Assembly: GCA_028752905.1 (NCBI GenBank)
Contig: JAQNBH010000015.1
Span: 17,544,112-17,608,111 of the forward strand
Direction: 5' to 3'
Source of the DNA: Cladorhizidae sp. MBARI D1340-BT2
Lineage: Eukaryota > Porifera > Demospongiae > Poecilosclerida > Cladorhizidae
DNA length: 64,000 nucleotides
In this document: positions 1 to 12,289 of the stretch, in pieces
Layout of the letters: every line of letters starts with the position of its first letter
Numbering within the stretch: position 1 is the stretch's first letter
The notes under the pieces: generated by a model
Told to the model about the DNA's origin: nothing
The model's input: the letters and a program-made list of their open reading frames with translations, nothing else
Database searches by the model: none
Program-made: the position numbers and the translations under genes

Positions 1-1845
1 TCTGCCTCATATGCAAACAGACCACACAGTTCTTCTTCTGGACCACCTGACAAGGACTGTGGTCCAGGTCTTGGTTCAAGCGGTCAAAACGGTGGTGCTC
101 AGCTGCTCTACCTTTTCCAGCACACTTCCTTAAAGTGAAGCTCAGAACAAGTTCCCTTGCAACTTCCAGCCGGTACTTTTAAAAATTCCGCTTCCTCCTC
201 CCATGTGCAGCATGTTCCTCTGGCCGAATGCGAGTCAGAATGTAACCATTCAGTAATGAGCACTCTACAAGGTAGGCGAAAACCTTCTTCCACCACTTGT
301 TGGTACACACCTACCTATATTGTAGTAGTGCTCAAGCTGGTCACCACGGTCTACTCCCCGCATAAATTTATGGTAATCTATATACCAGCAGGCATGGTTG
401 ATATGGAATGCTGACCTGGCTTCCGTCTAATATCCTCCTCTTCACGCTTGCTAGGTTCAGCAGCATGGAAAGTGGAAAGGAAGTAGATGGATCTCTTGGA
501 TCTCTTGTCTACCCAGGCAGATGCCAGGAGAAGGCCATTAGATTGGTAATCATAATGACCACGGTTTTGCACTTTTGCCAGGTCTTTTAGGGGAAAAAGC
601 CTGTTGGGTGCAGAAGCTAGCCTGCTGTCAGCAAGGTGAAGGAAACGGGAAAAATGGCAGAAACGATTTTTTGGGATTATTGATGATAACCCAGGGCATT
701 CCAAATGGATATCAGCAGTTGACCAGTACATTTCTAGATGGGTAAACTTCATCACCCCCATGTATATTAGCATACCAAGAAAGGCTTTCATCTCACATAC
801 TGTGATGGGAACCCAAGTATGCGCATGTGGAGTAATTACTCGTAGGTCTGCATAGCGGTTAGTCTAAGTGACAAGCAAATCCCACACTTCACAATTGAAG
901 TAACAACAAAACAGGTCAGAAGCAGATGAAGTGGGGGTGACATTTGGAGAGGTTGGATCAGGGGTAAGAGAGTAAGTGTAGCGTTCCTGGGTCGGTTCTT
1001 CCTTTTTCCAGTTGCCAACTGGAGTAGAGAGGGAACTACTTCCCAAAGGGACAGTGCTTGAAGTTGAAGCCACAGATGTAGAGGCGTCTGATGTGGAACA
1101 GGCTACTCTTCCGCCTCGAGAGTGATGACCACCTTGTCGTCCTTTACTATATGGTGCACAGCGATCTCCTCGTTGTCTTCTACCATGTGGTGCACAAGTG
1201 GGAGTCACAACTGCTACAGTGGAAGTACATGTAGGTACATGCAATGAAGGAACTAGCACAGGAAGAGAAGAGGCCTGGGTAGAGACAGCTGTACAGCTAG
1301 AGCGACGCAAACTTCGTCCAACCACCTATGCACAGTAAGCAGCATATTGGAGAGTGTCAACAAGCCATTGCTACACTCACATTAGTAGTTGAAGATGGAG
1401 GGAAGGAGTCTGGATTGGGAGTGGAGCTAGTGGCCAGAGGGGCAGCATACAGTTTGAAGATTATCAATCAGATCTGTCAAAACAACCAAAATGTGCAAAT
1501 TGGCAATTTGAAATTTGAATAATGAATTCATAATAAATCAGCTCTTTTCTACAAGCTAATACTGGATCTAGATACTTTCATATACCTGAGATATCCTCCT
1601 GGTCTATGCATTCAAAAAGAGGGAGATCAGCATCACTATCACTGCTAGCCCTATCTTCAGTATTTGGACCCTCTAGATAAAATGTTAGTAGCCAAACTCT
1701 CCATGGCTTCCGGGTCAGTCCAGGAGCTACCCAAATAAGTATAGATGCCTTCACCTTCCTCTTCGTCAGAATTATCCTCAGAGAAGGCAAAGTCGTCGCC
1801 AGTAACCTGAGAAATCATGTCTTCCAAATTCAGAGATTTAGCCAT
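1..1845 (-). pseudogene. piggyBac-like transposase relic, internally deleted
   Basis: On the minus strand the pieces run in piggyBac order. An acidic N-terminus starts with MAKSLNLEDM near 1845 (SEDNSDEEE, then SSDSDADLPLF near 1600). A serine/threonine-rich linker (1325-1000) follows. Next come the N-terminal fold ending in TNRYAD (about 840-866), the FLGMLIYMGVMK and YWST motifs (about 720-790) and LHLADS (about 625). After these the sequence passes directly to WVDKRSKRSIYFLST (about 480-510). DYHKFMRGVDRGDQLEHYY lies near 325-370 and a cysteine-pair end (KNCVVC) near 10-40. Broken: a TAG just before TNRYAD, an indel near 375, a frame shift near 1675, and loss of roughly 190 catalytic residues at about 578, including the DDD core. 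A probable intron lies at about 1332-1591. It runs off the window edge. The family is clear and it cannot transpose itself. Confidence 0.85.
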
Positions 1846-2464
1846 TTGTTTACCGAGGATCGTCAGTACAATCACGCGATAATGACGTCGTTTACGTTGA
1901 CCTTCGAACTCCAAATTCGGAGCGGTCGAAATAAACGGTTGATCGTTACGATTTTTTAAACAGCCAAGCGCAATATGGCGCTCAATGCGGTGAAAGTGCC
2001 ACTGGGTACCACTCTTCCAGAAGCCTCACAGAGCTTCTATATACTTATCCACTGAGCCTACAAGAAAGGGTGTATCTGGGGCAAGGGTAAAAAGGCTTCC
2101 CTCAAGTGTATTGCACTTGCTAGACTTTGAAAGGACTATATACATGACTAATAGATGCTGATGTGAAAGTTATATAACAACATTGCTCAGACAACTTGAC
2201 ACATGCTAAATCAACCTCGACAAAGAACACTTTTTGATTCAGTTTTGATATATTTGTATTTTTCTCTATTTTTTAGTTTCTTAAAACAGAGTTTACAGCA
2301 ATCTGTGTGTAATATATACAAATATATCATAGTTGATAAACACTGCTGTTATGACTGCAAAAAGCGAAATTTGACATCCTGATAATTTCTTCACCCTTTC
2401 TCTTCCCGGAGGTAAAATCTGAAGCATCAAATAAAATTCATGGTTTAAAACACTGGAGAAAATT
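1846..2464. other. Non-coding stretch upstream of the piggyBac relic
   Basis: I see no coding exon or RNA gene. The part next to 1845 should contain the terminal repeat and TTAA target site of the piggyBac element. A TTAAA lies near 1955, but the other end is outside the window so no terminal repeat can be matched. Confidence 0.4.
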
Positions 2465-2560
2465 CATACAGGAGTAATCTGAGACCATCATACAGGAGTA
2501 ATCTGAGACCATCATACAGGAGTAATCTGAGACCATCATACAGGATTAATCTGAGACAGT
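2465..2560 (+). repeat. Four 24-base tandem repeats (left arm of a foldback)
   Basis: Units start at 2465, 2489, 2513 and 2537. Each begins CATACAGGAGTAATCTGAGA. The first three are identical and the fourth has a few changes. The same unit occurs reverse-complemented four times at 2877-2972, so the block forms an inverted pair around a 316-base spacer. Confidence 0.95.
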
Positions 2561-2876
2561 CACTGCATCACACTGGTGTCACACATGCACTTATCCTTCA
2601 TTTGTTTCACTTTCCCTTTCATTTCAGATTACAATTCTCCGTACTCGTATATCAATTTGTTAATTTTTTTGAATTTTTATATATATTTTTTGTGCTATTG
2701 CATGTATATTGTATGTATCTACGTCTTATAAATCTAGAGTGATGATTAGCTAATTCCAAGTTGGAATATTCTGAAGCTAAAGCACAGAATTCCTCCAGTG
2801 GCAAAGTCTCCTCTCCAGAATCAGATATTAGTGGGACTGATTAGGTCATACTATGGAATATATTATGACTTCCTCT

Positions 2877-2972
2877 ATGATGGTCTCAGATTACTCCTGT
2901 ATGATGGTCTCAGATTACTTGTGTAGGATGGTCTCAGATTACTCCTGTATGATGGTCTCAGATTACTTTGCT
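2877..2972 (-). repeat. Four 24-base tandem repeats (right arm of a foldback)
   Basis: Units start at 2877, 2901, 2925 and 2949. Each carries GATGGTCTCAGATTACTCCT or a close variant, the reverse complement of the 2465-2560 units. The 14-base core TGGTCTCAGATTAT/C also opens each unit of the 2-kb tandem array at 45175-53746, which suggests a shared repeat family. Confidence 0.95.
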
Positions 2973-4503
2973 TGATTTTGAATTCGTACTTTCCCATGTA
3001 TTTTTTTGGCTTTTGTTGTGGCTAGTATATATGAGGGCTAGAGGCAGGTCCAGGGCTAGGACTAGGAATGGCACATACATGTGCATGAGCATGTCACTCT
3101 TCCTGGTTTTGTCCTGGTTTTAGCCCTAGGCACAATAAAACAAAAACAAATACACGGGTACAAATTACACCATACATAATTAAATGGAGCATCAACTGAG
3201 ATTGGTTTTAGTGGAGTGTGCTGATTGTCGAAGTTTATGGGCAGGGTTTTGTGTGGTGAAAAGGAAATTTAGGGTGGAAGGAGAGTTGGAGGTAGTGGAC
3301 TCACATGCAGCATGTGAGGGATGTTCATGAGGATGAGTGACAAGAAGAGAAGGGAGAGAAATAGAGTCAAGGAGAGGTGTGGTATGTATCAGGGTGGAGA
3401 TCTCAGTTGTGAGATGAAGGCACCATGGAAATGTAGTATTGTACCGTTAGGAATTTGATGTGGATAGGAAGGATTGGATGTGATTGAGGGCATTGAAGGG
3501 GCTGAAGAGTGGGTGGCAGAATGAAGAAATAGATGTAAAGAAAGGAGAGTCGGGTAGGTCTAATGTTGGGCAGATTTGTGGGGTGATGGAAGAGGTTTTG
3601 GTTGGTTAAACAGGGTTATTATGAGGATGTGCTGAAGTGTACTCCCTCCCATCCCCCTCCTCTCCGTACCCACCAAAACTATCATCCTATTAAATTAATT
3701 ATGACATGTATAATATATACAAGATATTGATCCCAGAGTTAGTTCTGCTTAGTACCACTGGTAAAAATCAATTAAGACATTACTCATCAGCATTATATCA
3801 CTTGTTTGCTTGTACATATATATGATTATGGGACAAGGTCATAGTAGGCATGTGAGTTCTGGAATTCCACTTACAACCAATTGTTCAATTTTGCCTCTGT
3901 TCACTTGCCAATGAGTAAGGAGGTTATTGCCATCTGGTTGGCTATCACATCAGCTATTATGCTTGAAGGATCATAGATTCAGATCATTTCCACAGTCCCT
4001 TCCATTTCAGTGGGACTGTAAGGGGTCACGTTTACTAAAAACAGGGCATGGTACCTATTCCAACCATCAACTAGGAATTAATTTATGGAATCTCATACAA
4101 GAATTACTCTTCAGCTACTATGTTCTCTCATATCATACCTTATAGCAATGTAGTGCACGTGATCCTGTCCCCTCACAACTCCCACTGATAAAGAAATTAT
4201 GCATAAAGTTTGAGTGCATTAATCAAATACATTGAATGAGAAGCACAAATATAACACAGAACTTACAGAATGCTGTCAAAAGCCAAGCAAACAGATTGGC
4301 ACATGTTGGTCTGATAAATGGACACACCCTAGAATTTACTTAGCTAGCTTTGTTTGTCTGCTGTCTGTCCGTTAGCAGGATTACACAAACATTTGTGGAT
4401 GGATATTTTCCATAAAATTTTATGCATTTTTTAAGCTTGAGTAAAAAACCATCCATTAGATTTTTTTGGTGACGTTAAAAGCCACAATCCTCGGTCCTCG
4501 GAA
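2973..4503. other. Non-coding stretch
   Basis: No exon, RNA gene or transposase motif could be supported on either strand. The part at 3200-3620 is purine-rich (many GGAGA/GAAGG runs) and 3640-3680 is pyrimidine-rich. All open frames are short and carry no recognisable motif. Confidence 0.4.
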
Positions 4504-5391
4504 GGGGGACTGCAACCATTTTCGTAGTGAAGTGTTTAAAAACTTGTGGTTACCGCTTTATAGCTCCATAGATTCTGTAAACTTCATGGTATAGACTTGT
4601 TATATAGCTCAAAAGATAGGTCTCTCTCTGTGCTCTCTTTTAGCTCTAACTTTACCTAAGTTATAGGAGCTAAAGTGGGTGTACCTCAAAAGCCTGATTG
4701 CCTGATTTTGCCACATAAATATCTCCAGATTGCTAAGTGGCTAGAGAGTTGAAATTAGCACCAGTGGATAGAAGCCCTACAGCACTGTCATGGCCTGGTT
4801 GTGTGTCCTTCTTAGCTTCTCTCTTCCGAGGTCAACCATCACTTGTCTCAGGGGTGCTCTACCTCAGGCCACCCCACCCCATTCATGAAACATCACCAGT
4901 CGACCTTGCCATGAGTGAGGGTCTAATATCACTACATCAGTGAAATCCATTGAACTCTATATCAATATTATTGTTGATTGTAATTTAAAAACACACACAC
5001 AAAAAAAGAAGAAGCCCCACTCTATGCAATGAGCGTTTTCATTAGGAAGTACGTGGTCAAGAACCCAGTTGGAAAATGGAAAAAGATTTTCGTGCATTTT
5101 CTAACTACTTTACGTTTTAGCGCCTAATGAATACACTCATTGGGTTCCTCTAGCCACTGCTGCTATTTATATGGCAATCAGGTTTTTGAGGTACACCCAC
5201 TTTAGCTCCTATAACTTGGGTATATAATTATAGTTATAGCTATGAAAAATATTTTAGTATCAAAAGAGAGTACACAGAGAGACCTATCTTTTGAGCTATA
5301 TATCAAGTTTATAGCACGTAGTTTGCAGAATCTTATGAAGGTAAACACAAGTATTTTAACACTTTATCATTAAAATGGTTTCATCCCCCCC
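4504..5391. mobile_element. Foldback/MITE-like element with about 200-base TIRs
   Basis: The left arm (4504-4702) and right arm (5173-5391) are imperfect inverted copies, including CTCAAAAGATAGGTCTCTCT, a CTTGTG...TTACC block and a G-run at the outer end (GGGGG at 4504, CCCCCCC at 5385-5391). The 470-base centre has no convincing coding region. Related arm fragments occur near 24630-24760, 30403-30555 and 57230-57420. I infer a non-autonomous DNA transposon family. The superfamily cannot be named because no transposase or clean target duplication is visible. Confidence 0.75.
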
Positions 5392-6639
5392 AGAAACGAT
5401 ACGATTATATATACCTGCGCTTGCGTATTTTGCTCAGGCAAACGATTTTGCGGATGTTTGTAGCCCGGCTATTGGTATTGTCGTAGTTCACTATACAAAG
5501 CTTTGGGTATGTCTGCAGAAAGAACTTTTCAACTGGGCGAACTACTCGTAATGGTTTCTGGAGAAGTGACGTATGTAGATAAGCTAACAGACCAGACTAG
5601 TCTTGAGGATTACATTCAATACAAGTGCAGAAACTTTGCAGGAAGAGACGTAAGTTACCTAGTTCTAGGTGTCACAAAACCTTATTGTGGTAAGGCCAGT
5701 GGATATTGTTAGGATTATTACTAGCCCAAGAGAGGTCTTTCAAGGCTGTTTTTCACAAGCAGCTGTGAAGAACTTATATGCACAAAAGTGCATATGGCCT
5801 GCTACAGGCATTATCACTCTGTATAGTGCCCATTTAAAGACAAGAAAATACATGGACAAAAAAGTCTGAGGTAAATATTACAGTGCTGACTATATCTTCC
5901 CTAGTTTGGCCAATATTGCTGCTCTCAATGAAGTTGAAACAACTTTCTCAACAATCAATTTAAATTTCCTCCTTGACATTTTGTTCATATGCTCTAGCCT
6001 TCATCAGGAACAATTAGTATCTAGCCAAACTAGAATAATGAGCATCTAGCCGAAGTTTTGAGGAGCATATTTAAGTGAGTTGTTGAGCAAGATGTTATAC
6101 CTTTGGCTTTGGCACTGTGGCATGGCCAGGGAGTTTGACTTGTGGATCCAAAACTCTACCATTGTCCTTTCCCTGGTAAAAAACCCTCCTGGTCTCACCT
6201 TTCTTGAGTGGCCTCTGAGGACTACACTGACAGAGAGATAGACACACTGTCAGAAACAATTGAATTATTTACTTAGAAGGTAATTTCACAGAGTTAAATA
6301 TCTGCAGTTGATGGTCAACAGATGAATTTCTTAAACTGCCTGCAGCTGTAATAAAAGATGCAGGCATGGCATTAGATAGTGGGTCTTGAGGATCAGGAGG
6401 GTTGTTAACACTGGCACAGAAGGGTGAAGGATTCAACACACACCTGGAGTCTTAATAATTATCAACTGTTATCAGCATTTAGGCAGCTAAGAAGCTGCGG
6501 ATGTAAGTTTTAGCTGTGGTATAAGCTTTGATTTTTGAGGAGGGGTTTGTTGCCAACCGACATCTTAAAAAGTTGGTTAGTATTGAGAACTCACTGATTC
6601 ATAGAAGCACTATCTATTGATAAATTCTCAACAAACTTT
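5392..6639. other. Non-coding stretch with a degraded retroelement tail
   Basis: A frame at 5503-5712 encodes 69 residues with no motif I recognise. Near 5985-6010 the minus strand reads CTGATGAAGGCTAGAGCAT, the same tail motif seen intact at 27204-27232, but without the matching GAAA side. The rest shows no gene. Confidence 0.4.
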
Positions 6640-6800
6640 TAATTGTGTATGCAGTGACTTTCCTAATAATCAACTTGAATTTACATGCTCGATATTTTGG
6701 TAGATACTTTAGCATTCACCAGGAAACCTTTAGCAGGACTGATGAAGGCTAAGCCAAAACGTTGAGTGAGTAAATTCAACTTGATTATTGTGTTGTTTTA
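6640..6800. repeat. Two facing retroelement tails
   Basis: The minus-strand tail at about 6645-6722 (TTCAAGTTGATTATTAGG when read on minus) faces a plus-strand tail at 6735-6795 (CTGATGAAGGCTAAGCC at 6739, then TTCAACTTGATTATTG). Both resemble the sequence after the Penelope-like relic at 27204-27265. The hammerhead GAAA core is lost here. Confidence 0.6.
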
Positions 6801-7060
6801 AGTCCGTCAAAGGTATATTTGGCATTTCTGTATTTATTGGTTGAACATAAGCCATCGGGAACATTAATTTTATATGTCAACCTTTTCATTTTCTGAATAT
6901 AGCGGTTGGGAACATGAGATCATGAGTAAGCATGGCAAGTGGTGATTATTATGCACTAGCCCATGGAGATCAATGAAACTTTGTGTTTAGGAATAGATTT
7001 GCTGACTACTCTACAGATCTAATTAGGGAATGGGTTATCTTTCTTTTGTTGTATATACAG

Positions 7061-10000
7061 GAGGAGGATGATCCTTTCTATGTTGTAGACCTTGGCAGAG
7101 TGATGGATAGGCATTCAAGGTGGGAGGCATCTCTCCCCAATGTACAACCTTTCTATGCTGTAAAGTGCAACGATGACGTGATGCTGCTCAAGATCCTGGC
7201 TGCATTGGGCACAGGCTTTGACTGTGCAAGTAAGGTATGCAATTTTAGGTGAATAGTCAGCAACATATTTGTGAGTAACTAAACAATTCTAGTTATTCAT
7301 CACACTCAATTTCTGTCATGCACTGCTATCTTGACCAATGCCAACTTTCAAAAAGTATTTGGTGTGTGGCATTTTTATTCGTGTTTATTCCAGCTCTGAA
7401 AACTAAATTTAATCAAATATGAATATTAGATAATATATACTTACTGCTGTATTTTTCTATAAGTGATGCCAGATATTCCACTCTGGTTATTCATGTTCCT
7501 ATATTCCACTCTGGTTATTCATATTCTCCCATATTCCACTCTGGTTATTCATTTCTACCATACTATATACTTGATTCCATAATCTTGATAATGGCAAGAT
7601 ACAACTCATAAAATAACAAATATGAATCTATTTTCTGAAGCCAGTGTGTTTTGCACAAGTCCTTGAGTTTAACTCTGCAGGTCAATAACATGCTAAAAAA
7701 TGCTGACACTCTGGGGGTCAATTAAAAAACTTAGCAATTCAGCAACGACACCTGGCATTGAAATTGAACAGCCTTTCATAATACAAAGATTTAACTGGTA
7801 ACTCGCAGTGAGTATATAAAGCTAAAGGGCTCTAGATATGTCAATAAGTCTTACAATTTTTCTCTAAGGACTTCCTTTCTTTAGCAAGTACCCAGGAAAA
7901 TTTGACCAACATACCTCTTCAAAGCCTTAGCTATCTTGGGATACACCATAGACACAGCTGCTCGAGTTCCACACGATGTCTCATGTGGCAGGACTAGTTA
8001 GCTGTGCAACATGGTGACCATAATTAATCCATTATTGATACATCACAATTGTGGCATGAGAGTTAATGCATGGAGCCTCAGAGAGTCCACTGAGCATGCA
8101 GTGGCAGCTAAAGAGTGCAGCATAAGAATCAGTGAGCATATTTTGAGTAGAGATAGCCAGTACCATGTTTGGACTGGAGGAGTGTACTAAAGAACCACCC
8201 TTCCCCCTCCCCCCACCTACCCTGTATTCATCACTGATTGTATACATAATATATATATTTGAAGATATAGCTGCAATCTGTTGTCGGAGTGCTTTCGAGT
8301 TGGTGTGAAGCATCCAGCTATATACCTCTAAACACACACATACATATACAGGTATCCATTATTGTTCCACATAATTTATTTGATGTTAGTTATAGGAAAA
8401 GGAAAAAAATGTAAAAACGAGGGAAGGGGTTGGAGGGAAAGAAAAAAAGTGAATGGATCCACCTAGGGTGGAGATCTTCAGCATCAGGTATATATTCTGG
8501 GGGAGAAAAGAATAAGTAAATGATTCCACAGGACCAAACTGGGAACCTTAAGTACCAAGCAAACAGACAAACCTACAGAATTTCCCGATTGTTATATATG
8601 CAATGACAGGTTGTTATATTATTAGAAAGAGATGAAGATGATTCTTGACCTTGGAGTGAGTCCTGATCGCATCATCTATGCCAACACAATCAAGCAGATC
8701 TCCCATCTGAAGTATGCTGCCAAAAGAGGAGTGACGCTCATGCCTTTTGATAATGACCAGGAACTTCACAAAGTGAAGGAGCACTACCCCACTGCCAGGT
8801 TGTGTAATATGATCCATGCATTAGCCCAAGATTACCACTTCCACCCAATAAAAATACATACTTTAGTTAATGGCAGTTCCACATACACTACAAACTCTCT
8901 AAAGTAGGGTTGATGATCCTAATGCAAGAACATTCAAACCACAAGGACCATACCTTGTGTGATTGTTGGATTAACTTAGCTGCCATCTGGTCTGGTTGCC
9001 CATGGCTCAGTTGTTATTTAGGTGTAATAATGTGTGTGTTTTGTTGTTGTTGATGGTAACTTGTGTACTTGATAGTCTTTGACTGCCAATGCATCATATT
9101 AATTCTCTCTCAACATTTTCATCTGTAAGATACTAAGACATTTACCTTTTACTTACTTCCATTCCAGATTAGTCCTGCGTATTGCTGCAGATTCTTCTAG
9201 TTCTCCAATGTCATATAGTGCAAAATTTGGTTGCACCATTTTGGAAGCCAGGGATCTACTCCAAACTGCCTTATCATTGGATTTGAATGTAGTAGGATTA
9301 AGGTATTTATACTGCTGCTTCCCACTTACCACACTATTGTAGCGCTCTTTAAGTATTTATTATAGTGATAAATTGTTTAAATAGCTTCCATATAGGTTCT
9401 TTTGGTAAGGACCCAGCTTCTTACCAGCATGCTATGGAGTTGGCCTCTGAGGTATTCCACTATGCTGCCAGTGTGGGCTACCACATGACCCTCCTAGACA
9501 TAGGAGGAGGCTTTCCTGGAAGAAAGATGTCGGATGACCTCTTCAAGAACATGGCTGTAAATATCAACAGAAATCTGGAAGTGTTCAGTGATTTTCCTGA
9601 CTTGAAGGTCATTGCTGAACCAGGTGAGAGTATACAATAATCTCTAACTTAAGCAATTGTTTATTCTGTGAGTTGGTTGTCATGTACTTCCACTCATCAT
9701 TCCAAAAGTTCTCCTGTGTAACCTACTATAATGTCATGCCATAATAATGCAGTGATGAGGATTCATGGTCATTTAAAAATGAATTATTGTCTATATATAC
9801 AATGTCCTCCCATGGCATCAAGAGTAGCAGTGGCTATCAATAGCAAGTAGTGAGCTCTATATTTAGCAATCATATTTTAAGAATATTTTTTCATGATTCA
9901 ATAGAATGTATGTGTTGGTGTAGTTGGACAAAGAGGTTTGCCAGCTAGTTAGTAGTGCAGGTTGACTAAGCATGGATGTTCAAGTGATGGCAGGTAGCAG

Positions 10001-11715
10001 CACTGACAAACATGTATTGATCCAAAGTGCAAAGGAGACTTTACATGGATTTTGGAGTTGGAAGAAAGCAAAGTATGATGTGTGTTTGTGTCACAAACTT
10101 AGCTGCCGCCCTAAAAAAGCTTACATCACATGTTGGCTCACCGCTTTGATTACACGATCTGCTTTTGTTCTTCCACTGTTCAACAGGTATGACAAAGAAC
10201 AATCTAGTGAAGAAACTGGTAGTCTACAAAACAAACATGCTTGGTAGGACCTTCCCTGATCACGAGTTCTTTTTGGAAAAGTGAAGTATTTGTCTGTGTT
10301 TTCTGAAAAGCTCCAAGGTGAGCTTTGGTCCTGTACTGTAGTACATTCATAGTAACAAATGAGCACCTAGAAGTTGGAACAAACTCACTTGCCCATCCTA
10401 CCGAGCAAGTCATCACTATATGGATTAAGTAGAGACTTTCCATGCTACAAGAGTGATGCTAGACCTTGGATAGATAGAGCTTGATCAAACAGGCAAAGAG
10501 TGAGTCTCATCTCACATCTATTAGGAAGATTTGAACTTCTCCATTATAGAAGGACGATAGCGAAGTGAAAGAGCTGTTTTAGACCACAGAAGGTGTGTCC
10601 TTTTTAATGGAGGTGTATGTACTTCTTGAGATACAATGATAGATAGCACACACTAAAACCTCAGGGCTCTCAAAGAACAACATAAATCAGTGAAAAAATC
10701 TTATTTACATTCACCTGACAGACCTGAACCTATGTGGAAATGTACAATGGATATTTAAGCATTCTATAGAAGAGGTGGTGCAGTGGCTAGGAGAGAGCAT
10801 AGTTTGAATCCATTTCTAACAGAATCATCATTATGAACAGTAACACAAGTTAGTTCACCAAGGAAATATTTTTAGAAATTCATATCAGCATTTAGAATAT
10901 GTGTGAAACATATTATGTATTGCTCATTGCATTATGTTACAGATTCGATATTGTCTAGTCCATTTTACCTTCTGCAACCAGACTCTCATGATTCATTAGT
11001 CTGCTACAATGACATGCTCTATTTCTTAAAATATCCTGGGGAGAACACTGATATATATATACATTATTATGTATACTATATAATACAGGATTCTTCTTTG
11101 CTTGCTCTTCCTATTCCATTGCTGTCTCTGTGATTGGAAAAAAGTGACTAAAAAGAGTGGTGAAGATCCAGTGTACATTTACACAATAAATGAGGGTATA
11201 CATGGTTCCTTCAGACTTCTTAGTGTCTTTCAAGCAACGAAACCAATTCCTGTTGCCCTCCAGGTATGAAAACATTATATTTATAATGAAGGGTCATAAA
11301 ATTATTAATGGTAACAATCCAGTGTCAAATTGCACTTCTCCCAACTTTTCTATTGCAGGAAACATTGAAATCCAACCACCATCACAAAACCTTTATTTGG
11401 GGGCAAACTTTACACTGTAGTGATATAGTCTGTGAAGCATATATGCCTGAATTGAACATTGGAGACTGGATATATTGAGAATATGGGAGGTTATAGTCTT
11501 TGTCTGAGGACAACATTCAATGGTTTCAATGTGGCCCCTTCATATTACTACATCAGGGAATCTTACAGGTAAAATATGCCAGATTCACTTTACTTGATGT
11601 ATTATTTTCATATGTTATTTTGTTAGCTCCATGTTTTAATCTTTTTTGCTGCTACAGTGAAAAGTTGAAGAGTCTGATGGTTCAACCTCAACAAGAACGA
11701 CATATATATTCATGA
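7061..11715 (+). pseudogene. ODC: Ornithine decarboxylase-like copy 1 (frameshifted)
   Basis: Seven exons match the fold-type III PLP decarboxylase ODC: 7061-7234 (PFYAVKCND with the PLP lysine, GTGFDCASK), 8626-8798, 9168-9302 (LVLRIAADS), 9385-9623 (SFHIGSFG, DIGGGFPG, AEPG), 11089-11263, 11359-11568 and 11658-11715. Introns are GT-AG. ODC makes putrescine in the cytosol. Breaks: a one-base loss near 11140 gives TGA at 11145, and a two-base loss gives TGA at 11476. The last-intron donor used in copy 2 is GG here, although a GT six codons later keeps the frame. Key residues changed relative to mouse ODC numbering: R277 to F, D332 to E and C360 region TCD to TLH. The N-terminal exon (about 45 residues) was not found. 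Assembly errors could explain the indels but not the residue changes. Confidence 0.85.
7473..7552 (+). repeat. Three spaced copies of a 22-base repeat
   Basis: ATATTCCACTCTGGTTATTC recurs at 7473, 7501 and 7531 with short spacers of 6 to 8 bases. It lies in the first visible intron of ODC-like copy 1. Confidence 0.9.
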
Positions 11716-11939
11716 CAAGAGAATAATCAACCACCAACTTGGTTGGCAAGTGTAGAGCTCATTCAGAAATTACAATTTGAATGTATGTAGTTGTTAGCTA
11801 GATTTTATATAGCTAGTTAATTTCAGTCTACTGGTCAGTTTTATGCATTTGTCAAGTTTGATATTTTATTATAAGCAATATTCCAGATAACTCTGTAGTA
11901 CTCTGTAAAAATTGGCATAATATAATTGTAGTGAAGTTA

Positions 11940-12060
11940 AAACTAATCACAATGACTTTTTCAATAATCAACTAGAAATTTACTCTCTTGATGTTTCGAA
12001 TAGATGCTCTAGCCTTCATCAGGAATAATGAAATGTTAAGACTCATGTGAGCTTGTTATA
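11940..12060 (-). ncRNA. Hammerhead-like tail, degraded
   Basis: On the minus strand, CTGATGA (12016-12022) is followed by a stem-II-like hairpin and CGAAAC (GAAA complement at 11994-11997), then ATCAAGAGAGTAAATTTC. GGTATATAAC lies upstream (complement near 12057). Stem II has one mismatch compared with the copy at 27204-27232. It sits just 3' of the non-LTR relic at 12290-14410 on the same strand. Confidence 0.55.
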
Positions 12061-12289
12061 TACCATTAGCTAACTATTCAACTTCATACAAACCACAACC
12101 TGGCATACATGTCCAGCGCATGAAACATGGAGAAATAACATCAAAACAATAATTATTACTAAATATATACAATGATAAATTACAAGTTAGTTAGTACAAA
12201 AGTACCCAAATAAGAACCAATTAACACATTAAAAAATACACAATAAATAACTGAATAACTAAAAAGCTAACAACAAGTTCAACTCCCGA
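12061..12289. other. Retroelement 3' flank
   Basis: AT-rich sequence between the hammerhead-like tail and the non-LTR relic. It is probably the element's 3' untranslated region. No gene is seen. Confidence 0.4.

Noticed and set aside
2440..2475. Zinc-finger linker-like TGEK translation next to the 24-base repeats
   Set aside because: Only a few codons match, with no cysteine/histidine pairs around them.
2465..2972. CRISPR-like array from regularly spaced 24-base repeats
   Set aside because: Units abut without unique spacers, arrays are inverted copies of each other, and the window is clearly animal DNA.
4737..4943. 68-codon open frame in the foldback centre
   Set aside because: No motif, no splice context, and low-complexity proline-rich end; probably chance.
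5503..5869. Two overlapping open frames upstream of ODC-like copy 1, considered as the missing first exon
   Set aside because: Neither resembles an ODC N-terminus, and no donor site in the right phase was convincing.
9972..10247. 91-codon frame in an ODC intron
   Set aside because: No recognisable motif and absent from the matching intron of copy 2.
11145..11478. The two TGA codons of ODC-like copy 1 as recoding (frameshift or selenocysteine)
   Set aside because: Alignment with copy 2 shows base losses, and no recoding signal is visible; antizyme, not ODC, is the frameshifted gene.
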